30,100 bases of DNA from CAG-177 sp964587915 (GTDB taxonomy: Bacteria; Bacillota; Clostridia; Oscillospirales; Acutalibacteraceae): contig CAZPMK010000019.1 of the NCBI GenBank assembly GCA_964587915.1, forward strand, positions 1 through 30,100. The letters run 5' to 3'. The notes under the pieces were generated by a model. That model was given only the letters and a program-made list of their open reading frames with translations. It ran no database searches and was not told the DNA's origin. The stretch's first letter is position 1; each line of letters starts with the position of its first letter. Of this stretch, positions 7,000 through 15,236 are shown piece by piece. The position numbers were made by a program, and so were the translations under genes.

Positions 7000-8427
7000 A
7001 TGAGAAAATTCGATACAAAGGTGCAATATCTCAAATACAAGGTTTTGCGTGAGGTTGCAAGAGAAGCATGGAATGATACGCTTCTTGAAAATCTCATGGA
7101 TATCCCGAAAAAGATAATCCCCGGCAACACTCCCACCATGCGTTGCTGTGTTTATAAGGAAAGAGCTATTCTTGCAGAGCGTGTTCAGCTTGCAATGGGC
7201 GGCTCCAAGGATTCACACAACATTATTGAGGTTATTGAAACTGCTTGTGATGAGTGCCCAATGGGCGGATACGAGGTCACAAATGCCTGCCGAGGCTGTC
7301 TTGCTCACCGCTGTGAGGATGTTTGCAAACGAGGTGCGATTTCCTTCGATCACTACCATGTTGCACACATTGACAAGTCAAAGTGTGTCGGTTGCGGTAT
7401 GTGTGCCAAGGTTTGCCCCTACACCGCAATTATAAGTCGTAAGCGTCCGTGCGAAAACGCCTGCAAAATCAAAGCGATTTCAATGAACGAAAATAAGGCG
7501 GCTCAAATCGATGACGAAAAGTGCATATCCTGCGGTGCCTGCGTGTATCAATGCCCGTTCGGTGCGATAACCGATAAATCCTATATCCTTGACGTTATTG
7601 ACCTCATCAAAAAAAGCGAGGGCAATTCGCAATACAAGGTGTATGCGGTAGTTGCCCCCTCAATTTCCAGCCAATTCACTTACGCAAAGCTCGGTCAGGT
7701 AATCAGCGGCTTAAAGAAGCTCGGATTCCACGCCGTTATCGAAGCGGCTCTCGGTGCCGATATGGTGGCATATGAGGAATCAAAGGAGCTTGCCGAAAAG
7801 GGATTTTTAACAAGCTCATGCTGTCCCGCTTTTGTAAGTTATATCGAAAAAGCATTTCCCGACCTCTTGCCGTATGTTTCGCACAATCTTTCCCCCATGG
7901 CAACGATAGCAAAATATATCAAGAATAACGAGCCGAATGCAAGCGTTGTATTCATCGGTCCCTGCACGGCAAAAAAAGCCGAGGTTCAAAAGGAGAGCGT
8001 TAAACCGTATGTTGACGTTGCGATGACCTTTGAGGAGCTTCAGGCACTTTTCGACAGCAGAGACATTGACATAATGACTCTTGACGAGGATGTTCTTGAC
8101 AACGCCTCTTACTTCGGAAGAATTTTTGCAAGAAGCGGCGGTCTCTCAGATGCCGTGGCTCAGGGGCTTAAAGAGCACGGAATCACGGATTTCGAGCTTA
8201 AAGCTCTCCCGTGTGACGGAATTGAGGCTTGCAAGGTTGCGTTGCTCAGAAAGCGAAAAAATTTACTTGATGCCAACTTTGTTGAAGGTATGGCTTGCGT
8301 TGGCGGCTGTATCGGCGGTGCGGGTTGCTTGACCCACGGCGAAAAGAACAAAGCAGAGGTTGACAAATACGGCAACGAAGCCTACGAAAAGACCATAAGT
8401 GATGCAATAAAATATCTAAATATATAA
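7000..8427 (+). CDS. [FeFe] hydrogenase, ferredoxin-linked, near-canonical H-cluster site
   Basis: This 475-residue protein reduces protons to H2 or oxidises H2 using electrons carried by ferredoxin. It has Cys-rich N-terminal segments (Cys83/86, Cys97/100/105/109), then [4Fe-4S] motifs at Cys129/132/135/139 and Cys175/178/181/185. The H-cluster domain has L1 TSSCCPAF (Cys274/275), L2 GPCTAKK (Cys322) and L3 EGMACVGGC (Cys433/437). Unlike its upstream paralogue it keeps Pro in L1 and the Met of MAC in L3, so catalysis is plausible. It resembles group B or HfsB-type enzymes rather than the CpI type. An ATG at 6988 is also in frame; the ATG at 7000 is preferred because AGGTG lies 4-8 bases before it. 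A terminator follows. Confidence 0.87.
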   Translation: MRKFDTKVQYLKYKVLREVAREAWNDTLLENLMDIPKKIIPGNTPTMRCCVYKERAILAERVQLAMGGSKDSHNIIEVIETACDECPMGGYEVTNACRGCLAHRCEDVCKRGAISFDHYHVAHIDKSKCVGCGMCAKVCPYTAIISRKRPCENACKIKAISMNENKAAQIDDEKCISCGACVYQCPFGAITDKSYILDVIDLIKKSEGNSQYKVYAVVAPSISSQFTYAKLGQVISGLKKLGFHAVIEAALGADMVAYEESKELAEKGFLTSSCCPAFVSYIEKAFPDLLPYVSHNLSPMATIAKYIKNNEPNASVVFIGPCTAKKAEVQKESVKPYVDVAMTFEELQALFDSRDIDIMTLDEDVLDNASYFGRIFARSGGLSDAVAQGLKEHGITDFELKALPCDGIEACKVALLRKRKNLLDANFVEGMACVGGCIGGAGCLTHGEKNKAEVDKYGNEAYEKTISDAIKYLNI

Positions 8428-8434
8428 TCAAATC

Positions 8435-8471
8435 GGCGGAGAAGGTTATCAGCCCTCTCCGCCTTTCTTTT
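8435..8471 (+). terminator. Rho-independent terminator of the hydrogenase operon
   Basis: GGCGGAGA (8435-8442) pairs perfectly with TCTCCGCC (8456-8463) around a 13-base loop and is followed by TTTCTTTTA. It begins 8 bases after the hydrogenase stop. The convergent DUF1846 gene ends at 8470, so the hairpin may also slow transcription arriving from the other side. Confidence 0.88.
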
Positions 8472-9957
8472 ATTTGTGATAAAGTCTTTTTGTCTGATAT
8501 CTCGGCTCGCAGGTGAGATTGATGCCGAGCTTTCTGTAAATATCCTGATCCACCTGTGAAAGAATGACCGTTGAATGTGCTTCACAGCCCGAGAGCTCTC
8601 CTATAGCTTCGAGAGCTTTTTTGGCAACGGGATTCGTATTTGCACTCATGGAAAGTGCAATGAGCGTTTCATCGGAATGAAGTCTCGGATTGTGGTTTTT
8701 AAGTATCTGCGTTTTGAGCTTTTGTATCGGCTCGATTATTGACGGAGCAATCATGAGTAAATCATCGGGCAAGCCTGCAACGGTTTTAACCGCATTGAGC
8801 AGAGCCGCCGAGGATGCTCCGAGAAGATTGGAGGTCTTTCCCGTTACGATGGTGCCGTCAGGCAACTGAATCGCAACTGCAGGCTGACCCTCAGTCGCTT
8901 CACTCTTTTCGCTTGCCGCAGAAACGACAAGTCTGTCATCGGGCTCTATACCCGCTTGATTCATGAGGCTGATGATTTTGTCAACAGCCGCCTGCGTGCC
9001 TCTGCCCATTCTCAAATCACAAAGAGCCGCGAAGTATCTGCGGATAATCTCCTGCTTTGATGCTTCCTTTGTAACCTCGTCGTCACAAATTGCATAACCC
9101 GCCATGTTGACACCCATATCCGTGGGTGATTTATACGGACTTACTCCCTCTATCCTTTCAAATATGGCATTGAGCACGGGGAATACTTCAACGTCACGAT
9201 TGTAATTGACGGTGGTGATTCCGTAGGCTTCAAGATGATAGGGGTCAATCATGTTGACGTCGTTAAGGTCAGCCGTTGCCGCTTCATAAGCAAGATTTAC
9301 GGGGTGCTTCAAGGGGAGATTCCAGATCGGGAATGTTTCAAATTTTGCATAGCCCGCCTTGTTTCCTCTCATATTTTCGTGATAAAGCTGTGAAAGGCAG
9401 GTTGCCATTTTTCCGCTTCCGGGACCCGGTGCGGTGACAACAACAAGCGGTCTTTCGGTTTCGATAAATTCGTTCTTGCCGAATCCCTCTTCGCTGACGA
9501 TATGAGCAACATTATAAGGATATCCCTCAATGGTGTAGTGCAGGAAAACCTTTACCCCGAGCTTTTCGAGCTTGTTTTTGAATGCGGTTGCGGCTGGCTG
9601 TTCCTTGAACTGTGACAAGACAACACTGCCGACAAAAAGTCCCGCATCGGTATATGCGTCAATAAGTCTGAGAACATCGGTATCGTATGTAATTCCGAGG
9701 TCGCGGCGTATTTTGTTGCTTTCGATATCGGCGGCATTTATTACAATTACCACTTCAACCTTATCGGCAATGCTTTTGAGCATTTGGAGCTTGCTGTCGG
9801 GAGCAAAGCCCGGCAAAACTCTTGAAGCATGATAATCGTCAAAGAGCTTACCGCCGAATTCAAGGTACAGCTTACCGCCGAATTCGCCGATTCTCTTGCG
9901 TATCTGCTCTGACTGCCTGTCAATATAAGCCTGATTGTCAAACCCTATCTTTTTCAC
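8470..9957 (-). CDS. DUF1846 family protein
   Basis: The 495-residue product matches the DUF1846 family, common in Firmicutes and without an agreed function. Recognisable parts are the opening KKIGFDNQAYIDRQSEQI, the FGGKLYLEFGGKLFDDYHAS repeat-like stretch, and VVVTAPGPGSGKMATCLSQL, a glycine-rich nucleotide-binding-like loop. The last motif suggests nucleotide or phosphate binding. The chosen GTG at 9957 gives the usual family start; AAAGGG lies 9 bases before it. An in-frame start at 9999 would add 14 untypical residues. The gene stands alone between two terminators with its own promoter, so it does not belong to the flanking operons. No defects are apparent. Confidence 0.88.
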   Translation of the reverse strand: MKKIGFDNQAYIDRQSEQIRKRIGEFGGKLYLEFGGKLFDDYHASRVLPGFAPDSKLQMLKSIADKVEVVIVINAADIESNKIRRDLGITYDTDVLRLIDAYTDAGLFVGSVVLSQFKEQPAATAFKNKLEKLGVKVFLHYTIEGYPYNVAHIVSEEGFGKNEFIETERPLVVVTAPGPGSGKMATCLSQLYHENMRGNKAGYAKFETFPIWNLPLKHPVNLAYEAATADLNDVNMIDPYHLEAYGITTVNYNRDVEVFPVLNAIFERIEGVSPYKSPTDMGVNMAGYAICDDEVTKEASKQEIIRRYFAALCDLRMGRGTQAAVDKIISLMNQAGIEPDDRLVVSAASEKSEATEGQPAVAIQLPDGTIVTGKTSNLLGASSAALLNAVKTVAGLPDDLLMIAPSIIEPIQKLKTQILKNHNPRLHSDETLIALSMSANTNPVAKKALEAIGELSGCEAHSTVILSQVDQDIYRKLGINLTCEPRYQTKRLYHK

Positions 9958-10025
9958 AACAAAACACCCTTTCCTCATTTGTTTGCAAGCGAAAAACACG
10001 CCGCAAAGACTAAAAATACCATATA

Positions 10026-10054
10026 ATTATATATCAACAATGCGTGTAAATCAA
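10026..10054 (-). promoter_or_regulatory. Promoter of the DUF1846 gene
   Basis: Read on the minus strand, TTGATT (10054-10049) and a perfect TATAAT (10031-10026) are separated by exactly 17 bases. It lies about 70 bases upstream of the GTG start, with no other gene between. Good fit to a sigma-A promoter. Confidence 0.7.
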
Positions 10055-10115
10055 GTAAAAAAGCAAAAAAACATTCACACCGTTCCCGACGTTGCTTTTG
10101 ATCGCACGCAAAAGA

Positions 10116-10143
10116 CCCGCAACAGCCGTAAAACCGTTGCGGG
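10116..10143 (-). terminator. Terminator downstream of beta-galactosidase
   Basis: CCCGCAAC (10116-10123) and GTTGCGGG (10136-10143) form a perfect 8-bp stem with a 12-base loop. It sits 6 bases beyond the galactosidase stop codon. On the minus strand TCTTTT follows; on the plus strand CAGTTTTTA follows, so it may act both ways. Confidence 0.75.
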
Positions 10144-10149
10144 CAGTTT

Positions 10150-13100
10150 TTATCTTTCTGTATCAGAAAATTCAAACGGATTTATTTCGCAGTTAAACGG
10201 CTTTAATGCAACGCCGAATTTTATCGGTTCAAAATCCCATTTGCGTTCAGGCTCAACATTTTCATAATAGCCTCTGCCGCCCCTGATGTCAAAGCGATAA
10301 TCAAGATATACATAGGTTTTTTCGTCGGGAACAAGCTCATCATTGTGGAGCTTGCTTTCGAGCATATGCGGTGTATAGTGCGAAGCGTTGAAAATGAAGG
10401 TGCTTTCTTTTGTGGGAGCGAAAACAATTCCTGTTGTTCCGTCACTTACGCTGCCGTAGCGTGAGCCGAAGTGAGCACCGTTTTCTATCGGTCTAATATA
10501 CGGTACAAAGTTTTCATCAATGCTTGTAACAAATTTACCGAAACGCTGTGCTCTGTGACGGTCGGGATATGCCTCAACGGGACCCTTTCCGAAAAATTCC
10601 GTATGCTCACAGCCCGATGCCATGGTAACGCGGAAGCCGAAGCGGGGCAGTCTCATTCCCATATCCTTTAACAGCTTTCTGAAATCGCCGTCAAAAACAA
10701 TGTTAACGCTGCCGTCGCCGTAGAATCTGTAACTGAGCTCACCGCTGATTACGGGAACAACCGCAGGACCGCCGAGGGATATGCGGCATTTTATATCGGT
10801 AAAATCGCCCGAATCATCAATAACGGTTTCGTATGTCTGCTGAGACACCGCCTGCATTGCGGCACTGCGGCGATCATCCGCCGTTGACTGCTGATTGAAG
10901 CCGTGAGCCTTCCAAATTTCTATCTCAACGGGAGCGGCAAGAAGCTCCTTACCGTCTATTGAAGCGGAGCAGATTTTTCCGTAGGGCTTGTCAAAAACAT
11001 ATTTGATGTTGCCTGCGGTTATTTCGGCATATCTGCCTGCTTCTTTCACCGTTGCTTTACCCGTAGGTGCAGGCAGGAGCTTTCTTTCCTCGGAAAGATC
11101 GGCCTGCTCCCAGCCGAATTCAAAATCGGCAGGTGCCCAATCGGAGGCTTTTTTCTGCTTAAAGAAAAGCGTAAGGAAACAGCAATCGGATTTCGGAGCT
11201 TTATCAAACAGCTTGAACGCCTTTTCGGAGCGTGCGGGAATATCGGTATCATCAATTCTGCCGCTCAAAACGCTCTCGCCGTCAACCTCAAGTGACCACT
11301 CGATATACATATCGTCAAGAGACTCAAAATATCTGCGGTTAAACACGGTAATGCTGCCGTTGGAATATTTCATCTCAAACGGCTGATAAGCCTTTTTCAT
11401 GTCAAAAAATCCGGGACGAAGCGAACGGTCGGGGAAAATTACACCGTCAATACAGCAGGTTCCGTTGTTGGGATAATCGCCGAAATCGCCGCCGTAACGG
11501 TATTTTCCGCCGCCGATATCAACGGCATGATCCGTAAGCTCCCAGAAGCATCCGCCGAAAAGCTGAGGATATTTTCTGAAAAGGTCGCAATGGGCATGGA
11601 TATCGCCTGTGCTCATTGAACAGCAAAATTCGCAGAAGAAAAACGGTTTTTTAACATTTTTGTTTTCACAATACTCCGTTGTATAATCAAGTGAAGCATA
11701 CATTCTGCTCTCAACATCGGAAATATCGCTGAAATTCTCTCCGACGGGAACACCCTTGAATTGAAGATGGGCATTCTCATAATGAACAACCGCTTCGGGG
11801 TCTCTCGATTTGATATAATTTCTCATTGCTCTGTGGTTCTTGCCGCAACCCGATTCGTTGCCGAGAGACCACATTATAACGCAGGAGGCATTTTTATCAC
11901 GCTCAAAGAGTCGCTGTGCTCTGTCAACATATGCAGGTTCCCACTCATCATCCGTAGAGAGCTTTGACCAGCGGGGCCAATCCCATGTATCACGGTATTC
12001 AAAGCCCATGCCGTGAGTTTCGATATCGGCTTCATCAATTATCATAAGACCGTACTCACTGCAAAGCTGAAGGAATCTCGGATCGTTGGGATAGTGTGAG
12101 GTTCTGACGGTATTGCAGTTTCCCTGCTTTATGATTTCAAGGTCACGCTTCATATGCTCCGTATCGGTATAATAACCGGTTTCGGGATTTGAATCGTGGC
12201 GGTTGATGCCGTAGAGCTTAATCGGTTCGTTGTTAAAATATGCGATATTTCCTCGTATTTCCATCTTCTTAAAGCCGAGCTTGAACGGGATTATCTCACT
12301 GCCGCAATAAACAAGAAGAGTGTAGAGCTTCGGCTGTTCACTGCTCCAGCGAACGGGATTTGCTATCGTATCGGGGAGGCTGTCTCCGTCATATACAACA
12401 TTTCCGTCGGGTGCAATGAGCTTATATTTCACGGACAATTCACCGTTGCTTTCAATTTCAACGCCGATTTTTCCCTCGGTCATATTATCCGAAAGAGAAT
12501 GCCTTATATAGATATCGGAAATATGTATTTCATCGCGTTCAAGAATGTAAACCTCTCTGAAAATTCCCGAAAGTCTAAACATATCCTGATCTTCGAGGTA
12601 GCTTCCGTCGCACCATTTGACAACAAGAATATCGGCGGTATTTTCACCGTCACGGATAAAATCGGTTATATCGGCCTCGCTCGTGCAATGACTTACCTGA
12701 CTGTATGCAACGAAAGAGCCGTTTACAAACAGATAAAAGCAGGAGGAAACGCCCTCGAGATTTATATAGTATCTCTTGCCTGATTTTTTGCTTATATTAA
12801 AGGAACGCCTGTAATGACCCGCGGGATTATCCAAGGGAACATGGGGCGGGTCAAGCGGGAAAGGATAAAAAAGATTGCTGTAAAGAGGAACGTCATAGCC
12901 CTCACCGACATTAACCTGCCAGCATTGAGGAACGGTTATTTTTTTATCTGTTGCGGCAGAACAAAGCTCACACGGAACATCCTCAAAGGTTTCGTAGAAC
13001 TTAAAGTCCCAATCCCCGCAAAGGCAGGTCAGCTTTTCGGAAAGTGCTCTGTCGGAGGACAATGCCGCCTCCTCGCTGTGATAAGGAATAAAATATGCTC

Positions 13101-13161
13101 TCGGCTTTTCACAGCCGACATGGAGATATTCAAGACTTTTATGATAAGGTTTGAAATTCAT
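10150..13161 (-). CDS. lacZ: GH2 beta-galactosidase (LacZ type)
   Basis: This 1003-residue enzyme hydrolyses beta-D-galactosides. It has the full LacZ layout: sugar-binding domain (with SYLEDQDMFRLSGIFR at about 187-202), immunoglobulin-like domain, TIM barrel (about 300-600) and C-terminal domains. The acid/base is Glu436 in SLGNESG. The nucleophile is Glu511 in FFCEFCCSM, although the usual LacZ text after it is (Y)xHAMGN, so this site is divergent. No signal peptide is seen, so it acts inside the cell on imported sugars. GGAAGGG provides the ribosome site. It lies 20 bases downstream of the MocR-type regulator on the same strand, so the two may be co-transcribed, although a functional link to PLP is not obvious. 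No transporter gene is nearby. Confidence 0.92.
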   Translation of the reverse strand: MNFKPYHKSLEYLHVGCEKPRAYFIPYHSEEAALSSDRALSEKLTCLCGDWDFKFYETFEDVPCELCSAATDKKITVPQCWQVNVGEGYDVPLYSNLFYPFPLDPPHVPLDNPAGHYRRSFNISKKSGKRYYINLEGVSSCFYLFVNGSFVAYSQVSHCTSEADITDFIRDGENTADILVVKWCDGSYLEDQDMFRLSGIFREVYILERDEIHISDIYIRHSLSDNMTEGKIGVEIESNGELSVKYKLIAPDGNVVYDGDSLPDTIANPVRWSSEQPKLYTLLVYCGSEIIPFKLGFKKMEIRGNIAYFNNEPIKLYGINRHDSNPETGYYTDTEHMKRDLEIIKQGNCNTVRTSHYPNDPRFLQLCSEYGLMIIDEADIETHGMGFEYRDTWDWPRWSKLSTDDEWEPAYVDRAQRLFERDKNASCVIMWSLGNESGCGKNHRAMRNYIKSRDPEAVVHYENAHLQFKGVPVGENFSDISDVESRMYASLDYTTEYCENKNVKKPFFFCEFCCSMSTGDIHAHCDLFRKYPQLFGGCFWELTDHAVDIGGGKYRYGGDFGDYPNNGTCCIDGVIFPDRSLRPGFFDMKKAYQPFEMKYSNGSITVFNRRYFESLDDMYIEWSLEVDGESVLSGRIDDTDIPARSEKAFKLFDKAPKSDCCFLTLFFKQKKASDWAPADFEFGWEQADLSEERKLLPAPTGKATVKEAGRYAEITAGNIKYVFDKPYGKICSASIDGKELLAAPVEIEIWKAHGFNQQSTADDRRSAAMQAVSQQTYETVIDDSGDFTDIKCRISLGGPAVVPVISGELSYRFYGDGSVNIVFDGDFRKLLKDMGMRLPRFGFRVTMASGCEHTEFFGKGPVEAYPDRHRAQRFGKFVTSIDENFVPYIRPIENGAHFGSRYGSVSDGTTGIVFAPTKESTFIFNASHYTPHMLESKLHNDELVPDEKTYVYLDYRFDIRGGRGYYENVEPERKWDFEPIKFGVALKPFNCEINPFEFSDTER

Positions 13162-13181
13162 ATGCTTGCCCTTCCTGTTCT

Positions 13182-14609
13182 TTAAGTATCGGTTGCCTTA
13201 GTACATTTATAACACATACTTTCGCATTTTTCAAGGGATTCGTTAAGTATTTCAAGAACGAACGAAAATTTTTCTCTCGTTATTCCCGAATAATTTACAA
13301 GCATCATGTGTTCGGGCCCGTTTCTTCCCATATAATATTCCGACAAAAATGAAAGTCTCGCTCCCCTTTCCGAGCAGGCTTTTTTGAGGAGCGTATCATT
13401 TACCTCAGTGTCGATTTTCAAGATGAAATGTAAGCCCGAATCCTGTTCTATAATTTCGGCTCTGTCGGCAATGGGACTTGAACGTATCTGCAAAATCAAA
13501 TCGTTTCTGAGCATTTTATACTGCCTTTTCATTCGCCGTATATGTCTTTCAAATCCGCCGCTTTCAATAAATCGGGCGAGCGTATATTGTTCAAAGGAGG
13601 CAACGGTGCAGGAATAAAATCCGAGTCGCTTAACAAATTCTTCCGAAAGAGCAGGCGGCAATATCATATAACTTATTCTCACGGACGGAGAAATTGTCTT
13701 TGAAAAGGTATTTATATATATAACTCTGCCGTCGGCATCGGATGCCTGTATGGGAGGAATCGGTCTTCCTGCAAAGCGAAATTCACTGTCATATTCGTCC
13801 TCAATAATATATCTTCCCTCGGCGGCATTCGCCCATTCAAGAAGCTCAAAACGCCTTTTTTGGCTCGTCACCGTGCCTGTCGGAAAATGGTGTGCGGGTG
13901 AAATATGGACGACCTGAGCACCCTTTGAGTCAAGCTCCGAAATATTCACGCCGTTTTTATCCATATCAACAAAAACACAGCTCGCTCCGTGTGCCGTATA
14001 AACCTCGGGTATTTTACCGTATGACGGATTTTCTATAGCAAAAACCTTGTTATTACCCAAAAGCTGAACGATAAGACCGTACAGATATTCCGTTCCCGCA
14101 CCGATAATGAGCTGTGACGGGCTGACGCTCATTCCTCGGTTATCCGCAAGATATTTGCATATCGCTTCACGCAGAGGAAGAACACCGTTATACGGAGCGG
14201 CGGAAAACAGCTTACTTCCCCCGTCAAGCAGGGTTGCACGCATGAGCTTTGACCATGAGGAAACGGGAAAGGAATCCGGCTCAACCGTGTTCGAGCAAAT
14301 ATCGGCACTAATCAAATCGGGTTGTAAATTGGCTTTTTCACTTATCGGAACGGCGGCAGGCATCTGTGCAACCGTTTCGGCATAGTAGCCTTTTTTCTCA
14401 ACGGAATATATAAAACCCTCGGCGACAAGCTGTGCATATGCCGCTTCAACGGTAACCTTGCTTATTCCGAGATGCTCCGCCAAGGCTCTTTTTGACGGCA
14501 GCTTTTCTCCGCCCGATATTTTACCCTGTGTTATATCAAGTCGTATACAGTCATAAAGCTGTTCGTAAAGCGGTGATTTTTTCTTTTTATCCAAGGAATA
14601 TGTCAGCAT
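13182..14609 (-). CDS. MocR/PdxR family regulator (GntR helix-turn-helix fused to aminotransferase-like domain)
   Basis: The 475-residue protein has a GntR winged helix (about 10-75, including GGEKLPSKRALAEHLGISK) joined to a fold-type I aminotransferase domain (about 110-470). The likely PLP-binding lysine is Lys304 in NTFSKTISPS. Members sense pyridoxal phosphate and control vitamin B6 synthesis or uptake, and other amine genes. The ATG at 14609 is chosen because GGAGAAG precedes it closely; an upstream extension to 14795 would add 62 unrelated residues and overlap the divergent gene. It is divergent from an ECF-type transporter gene, the classic position of a regulator and its target. Near-identical repeats in the gap support this. 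Downstream lies lacZ. The effector is inferred from the family. Confidence 0.9.
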   Translation of the reverse strand: MLTYSLDKKKKSPLYEQLYDCIRLDITQGKISGGEKLPSKRALAEHLGISKVTVEAAYAQLVAEGFIYSVEKKGYYAETVAQMPAAVPISEKANLQPDLISADICSNTVEPDSFPVSSWSKLMRATLLDGGSKLFSAAPYNGVLPLREAICKYLADNRGMSVSPSQLIIGAGTEYLYGLIVQLLGNNKVFAIENPSYGKIPEVYTAHGASCVFVDMDKNGVNISELDSKGAQVVHISPAHHFPTGTVTSQKRRFELLEWANAAEGRYIIEDEYDSEFRFAGRPIPPIQASDADGRVIYINTFSKTISPSVRISYMILPPALSEEFVKRLGFYSCTVASFEQYTLARFIESGGFERHIRRMKRQYKMLRNDLILQIRSSPIADRAEIIEQDSGLHFILKIDTEVNDTLLKKACSERGARLSFLSEYYMGRNGPEHMMLVNYSGITREKFSFVLEILNESLEKCESMCYKCTKATDT

Positions 14610-14627
14610 ATTCTTCTCCAATCTGGC

Positions 14628-14633
14628 ATTATA
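14628..14633 (-). promoter_or_regulatory. Candidate -10 box of the MocR-type gene
   Basis: A perfect TATAAT on the minus strand lies 18 bases before the regulator ATG, with no good -35 hexamer. A weak -35 suits a regulated promoter. The implied leader is short but still includes the GGAG site. Confidence 0.4.
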
Positions 14634-14646
14634 AACCGTTCGTGTT

Positions 14647-14670
14647 ATGGCACTTGATTTAATGCCACTT
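14647..14670. promoter_or_regulatory. Probable MocR operator: 9-bp repeats with 15-bp period
   Basis: ATGGCACTT (14647-14655) and ATGCCACTT (14662-14670) differ at one base and are spaced 15 bp start to start. Within them TGGCA and TGCCA also form an inverted pair. Direct repeats are the usual binding pattern of PdxR/MocR regulators. The first copy touches the -35 box and the second lies in the spacer of the divergent transporter promoter. Confidence 0.55.
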
Positions 14671-14681
14671 GTGATTATAAT
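14654..14681 (+). promoter_or_regulatory. Promoter of the ECF transporter S-component gene
   Basis: TTGATT (14654-14659) and TATAAT (14676-14681) are 16 bases apart, about 33 bases before the ATG. It is interlaced with the 9-bp repeats, so binding of the divergent regulator would directly affect it. Confidence 0.55.
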
Positions 14682-14714
14682 ATATAAAGACAGCTTTTGC
14701 AAGGGGGCTGAGAG

Positions 14715-15227
14715 ATGAAAAATCAAAATTTGAGAAAAACCGTTTTTTCCGCACTCTTTGCGGCAATCATATGCGTGGCGACCGTTGTTATTCAAATCCC
14801 CTCGCCCGCAACGAACGGTTATTTTAATTTGGGAGACTGCTTCGTTATTATCGCAGGTCAGCTTCTCGGTCCGCTCTACGGTGCTCTTGCCGCAGGAATC
14901 GGCTCGGCTCTTGCGGATATATTTGCTTCATATATTCACTATGCACCCGCTTCCTTTGTTATCAAGGCGGCTATGGCAGCCTCGGCGGCAATGATATACC
15001 GTGCATTCAGAAAGCAGAAATCCCTTGCACGGGCGGCTTCGGGGATTGTTTCAGAAGTGATAATGATTCTCGGTTACTTTTGTTATGAAGGCTTGATATT
15101 GAAATACGGTTTTGCGGCGGCGGCAGGCATTCCGACAAACACCGCACAGAGCGTTACGGCGATTGTGCTTTCTTTTGCGGTTTCGGCCGCTTTGAAAAAA
15201 GCAAAGCTGTTTGACAAAATGAAATGA
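14715..15227 (+). CDS. ECF transporter S component (possibly vitamin B6 type)
   Basis: This 170-residue protein is very hydrophobic with five or six predicted membrane helices. It carries the S-component pattern NLGDCFVIIAGQLLGPLYGA followed by ALADIFASY and FVIKAAMA. S components bind one vitamin or cofactor precursor and share an energising EcfA/A'/T module encoded elsewhere; none is in this window. The substrate is not certain. Divergence from a PLP-type MocR regulator suggests pyridoxine or a related vitamer (PdxU-like), while a thiamin precursor or another vitamin remains possible. AAGGGGG precedes the ATG by 7 bases. The next gene begins 9 bases after the stop, so the two form an operon. 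Confidence 0.82.
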   Translation: MKNQNLRKTVFSALFAAIICVATVVIQIPSPATNGYFNLGDCFVIIAGQLLGPLYGALAAGIGSALADIFASYIHYAPASFVIKAAMAASAAMIYRAFRKQKSLARAASGIVSEVIMILGYFCYEGLILKYGFAAAAGIPTNTAQSVTAIVLSFAVSAALKKAKLFDKMK

Positions 15228-15236
15228 GGTTTTGAA

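Noticed and set aside
9855..9895. Short tandem repeat (CTTACCGCCGAATTC twice) in the DUF1846 gene
   Set aside because: It encodes the FGGKLYLEFGGKL stretch that I recall as a normal family trait, so it is not a recent duplication.
14610..14795. 62-residue N-terminal extension of the MocR-type regulator
   Set aside because: The extension overlaps the divergent transporter gene and promoter, while the ATG at 14609 has a ribosome site and gives the usual family start.
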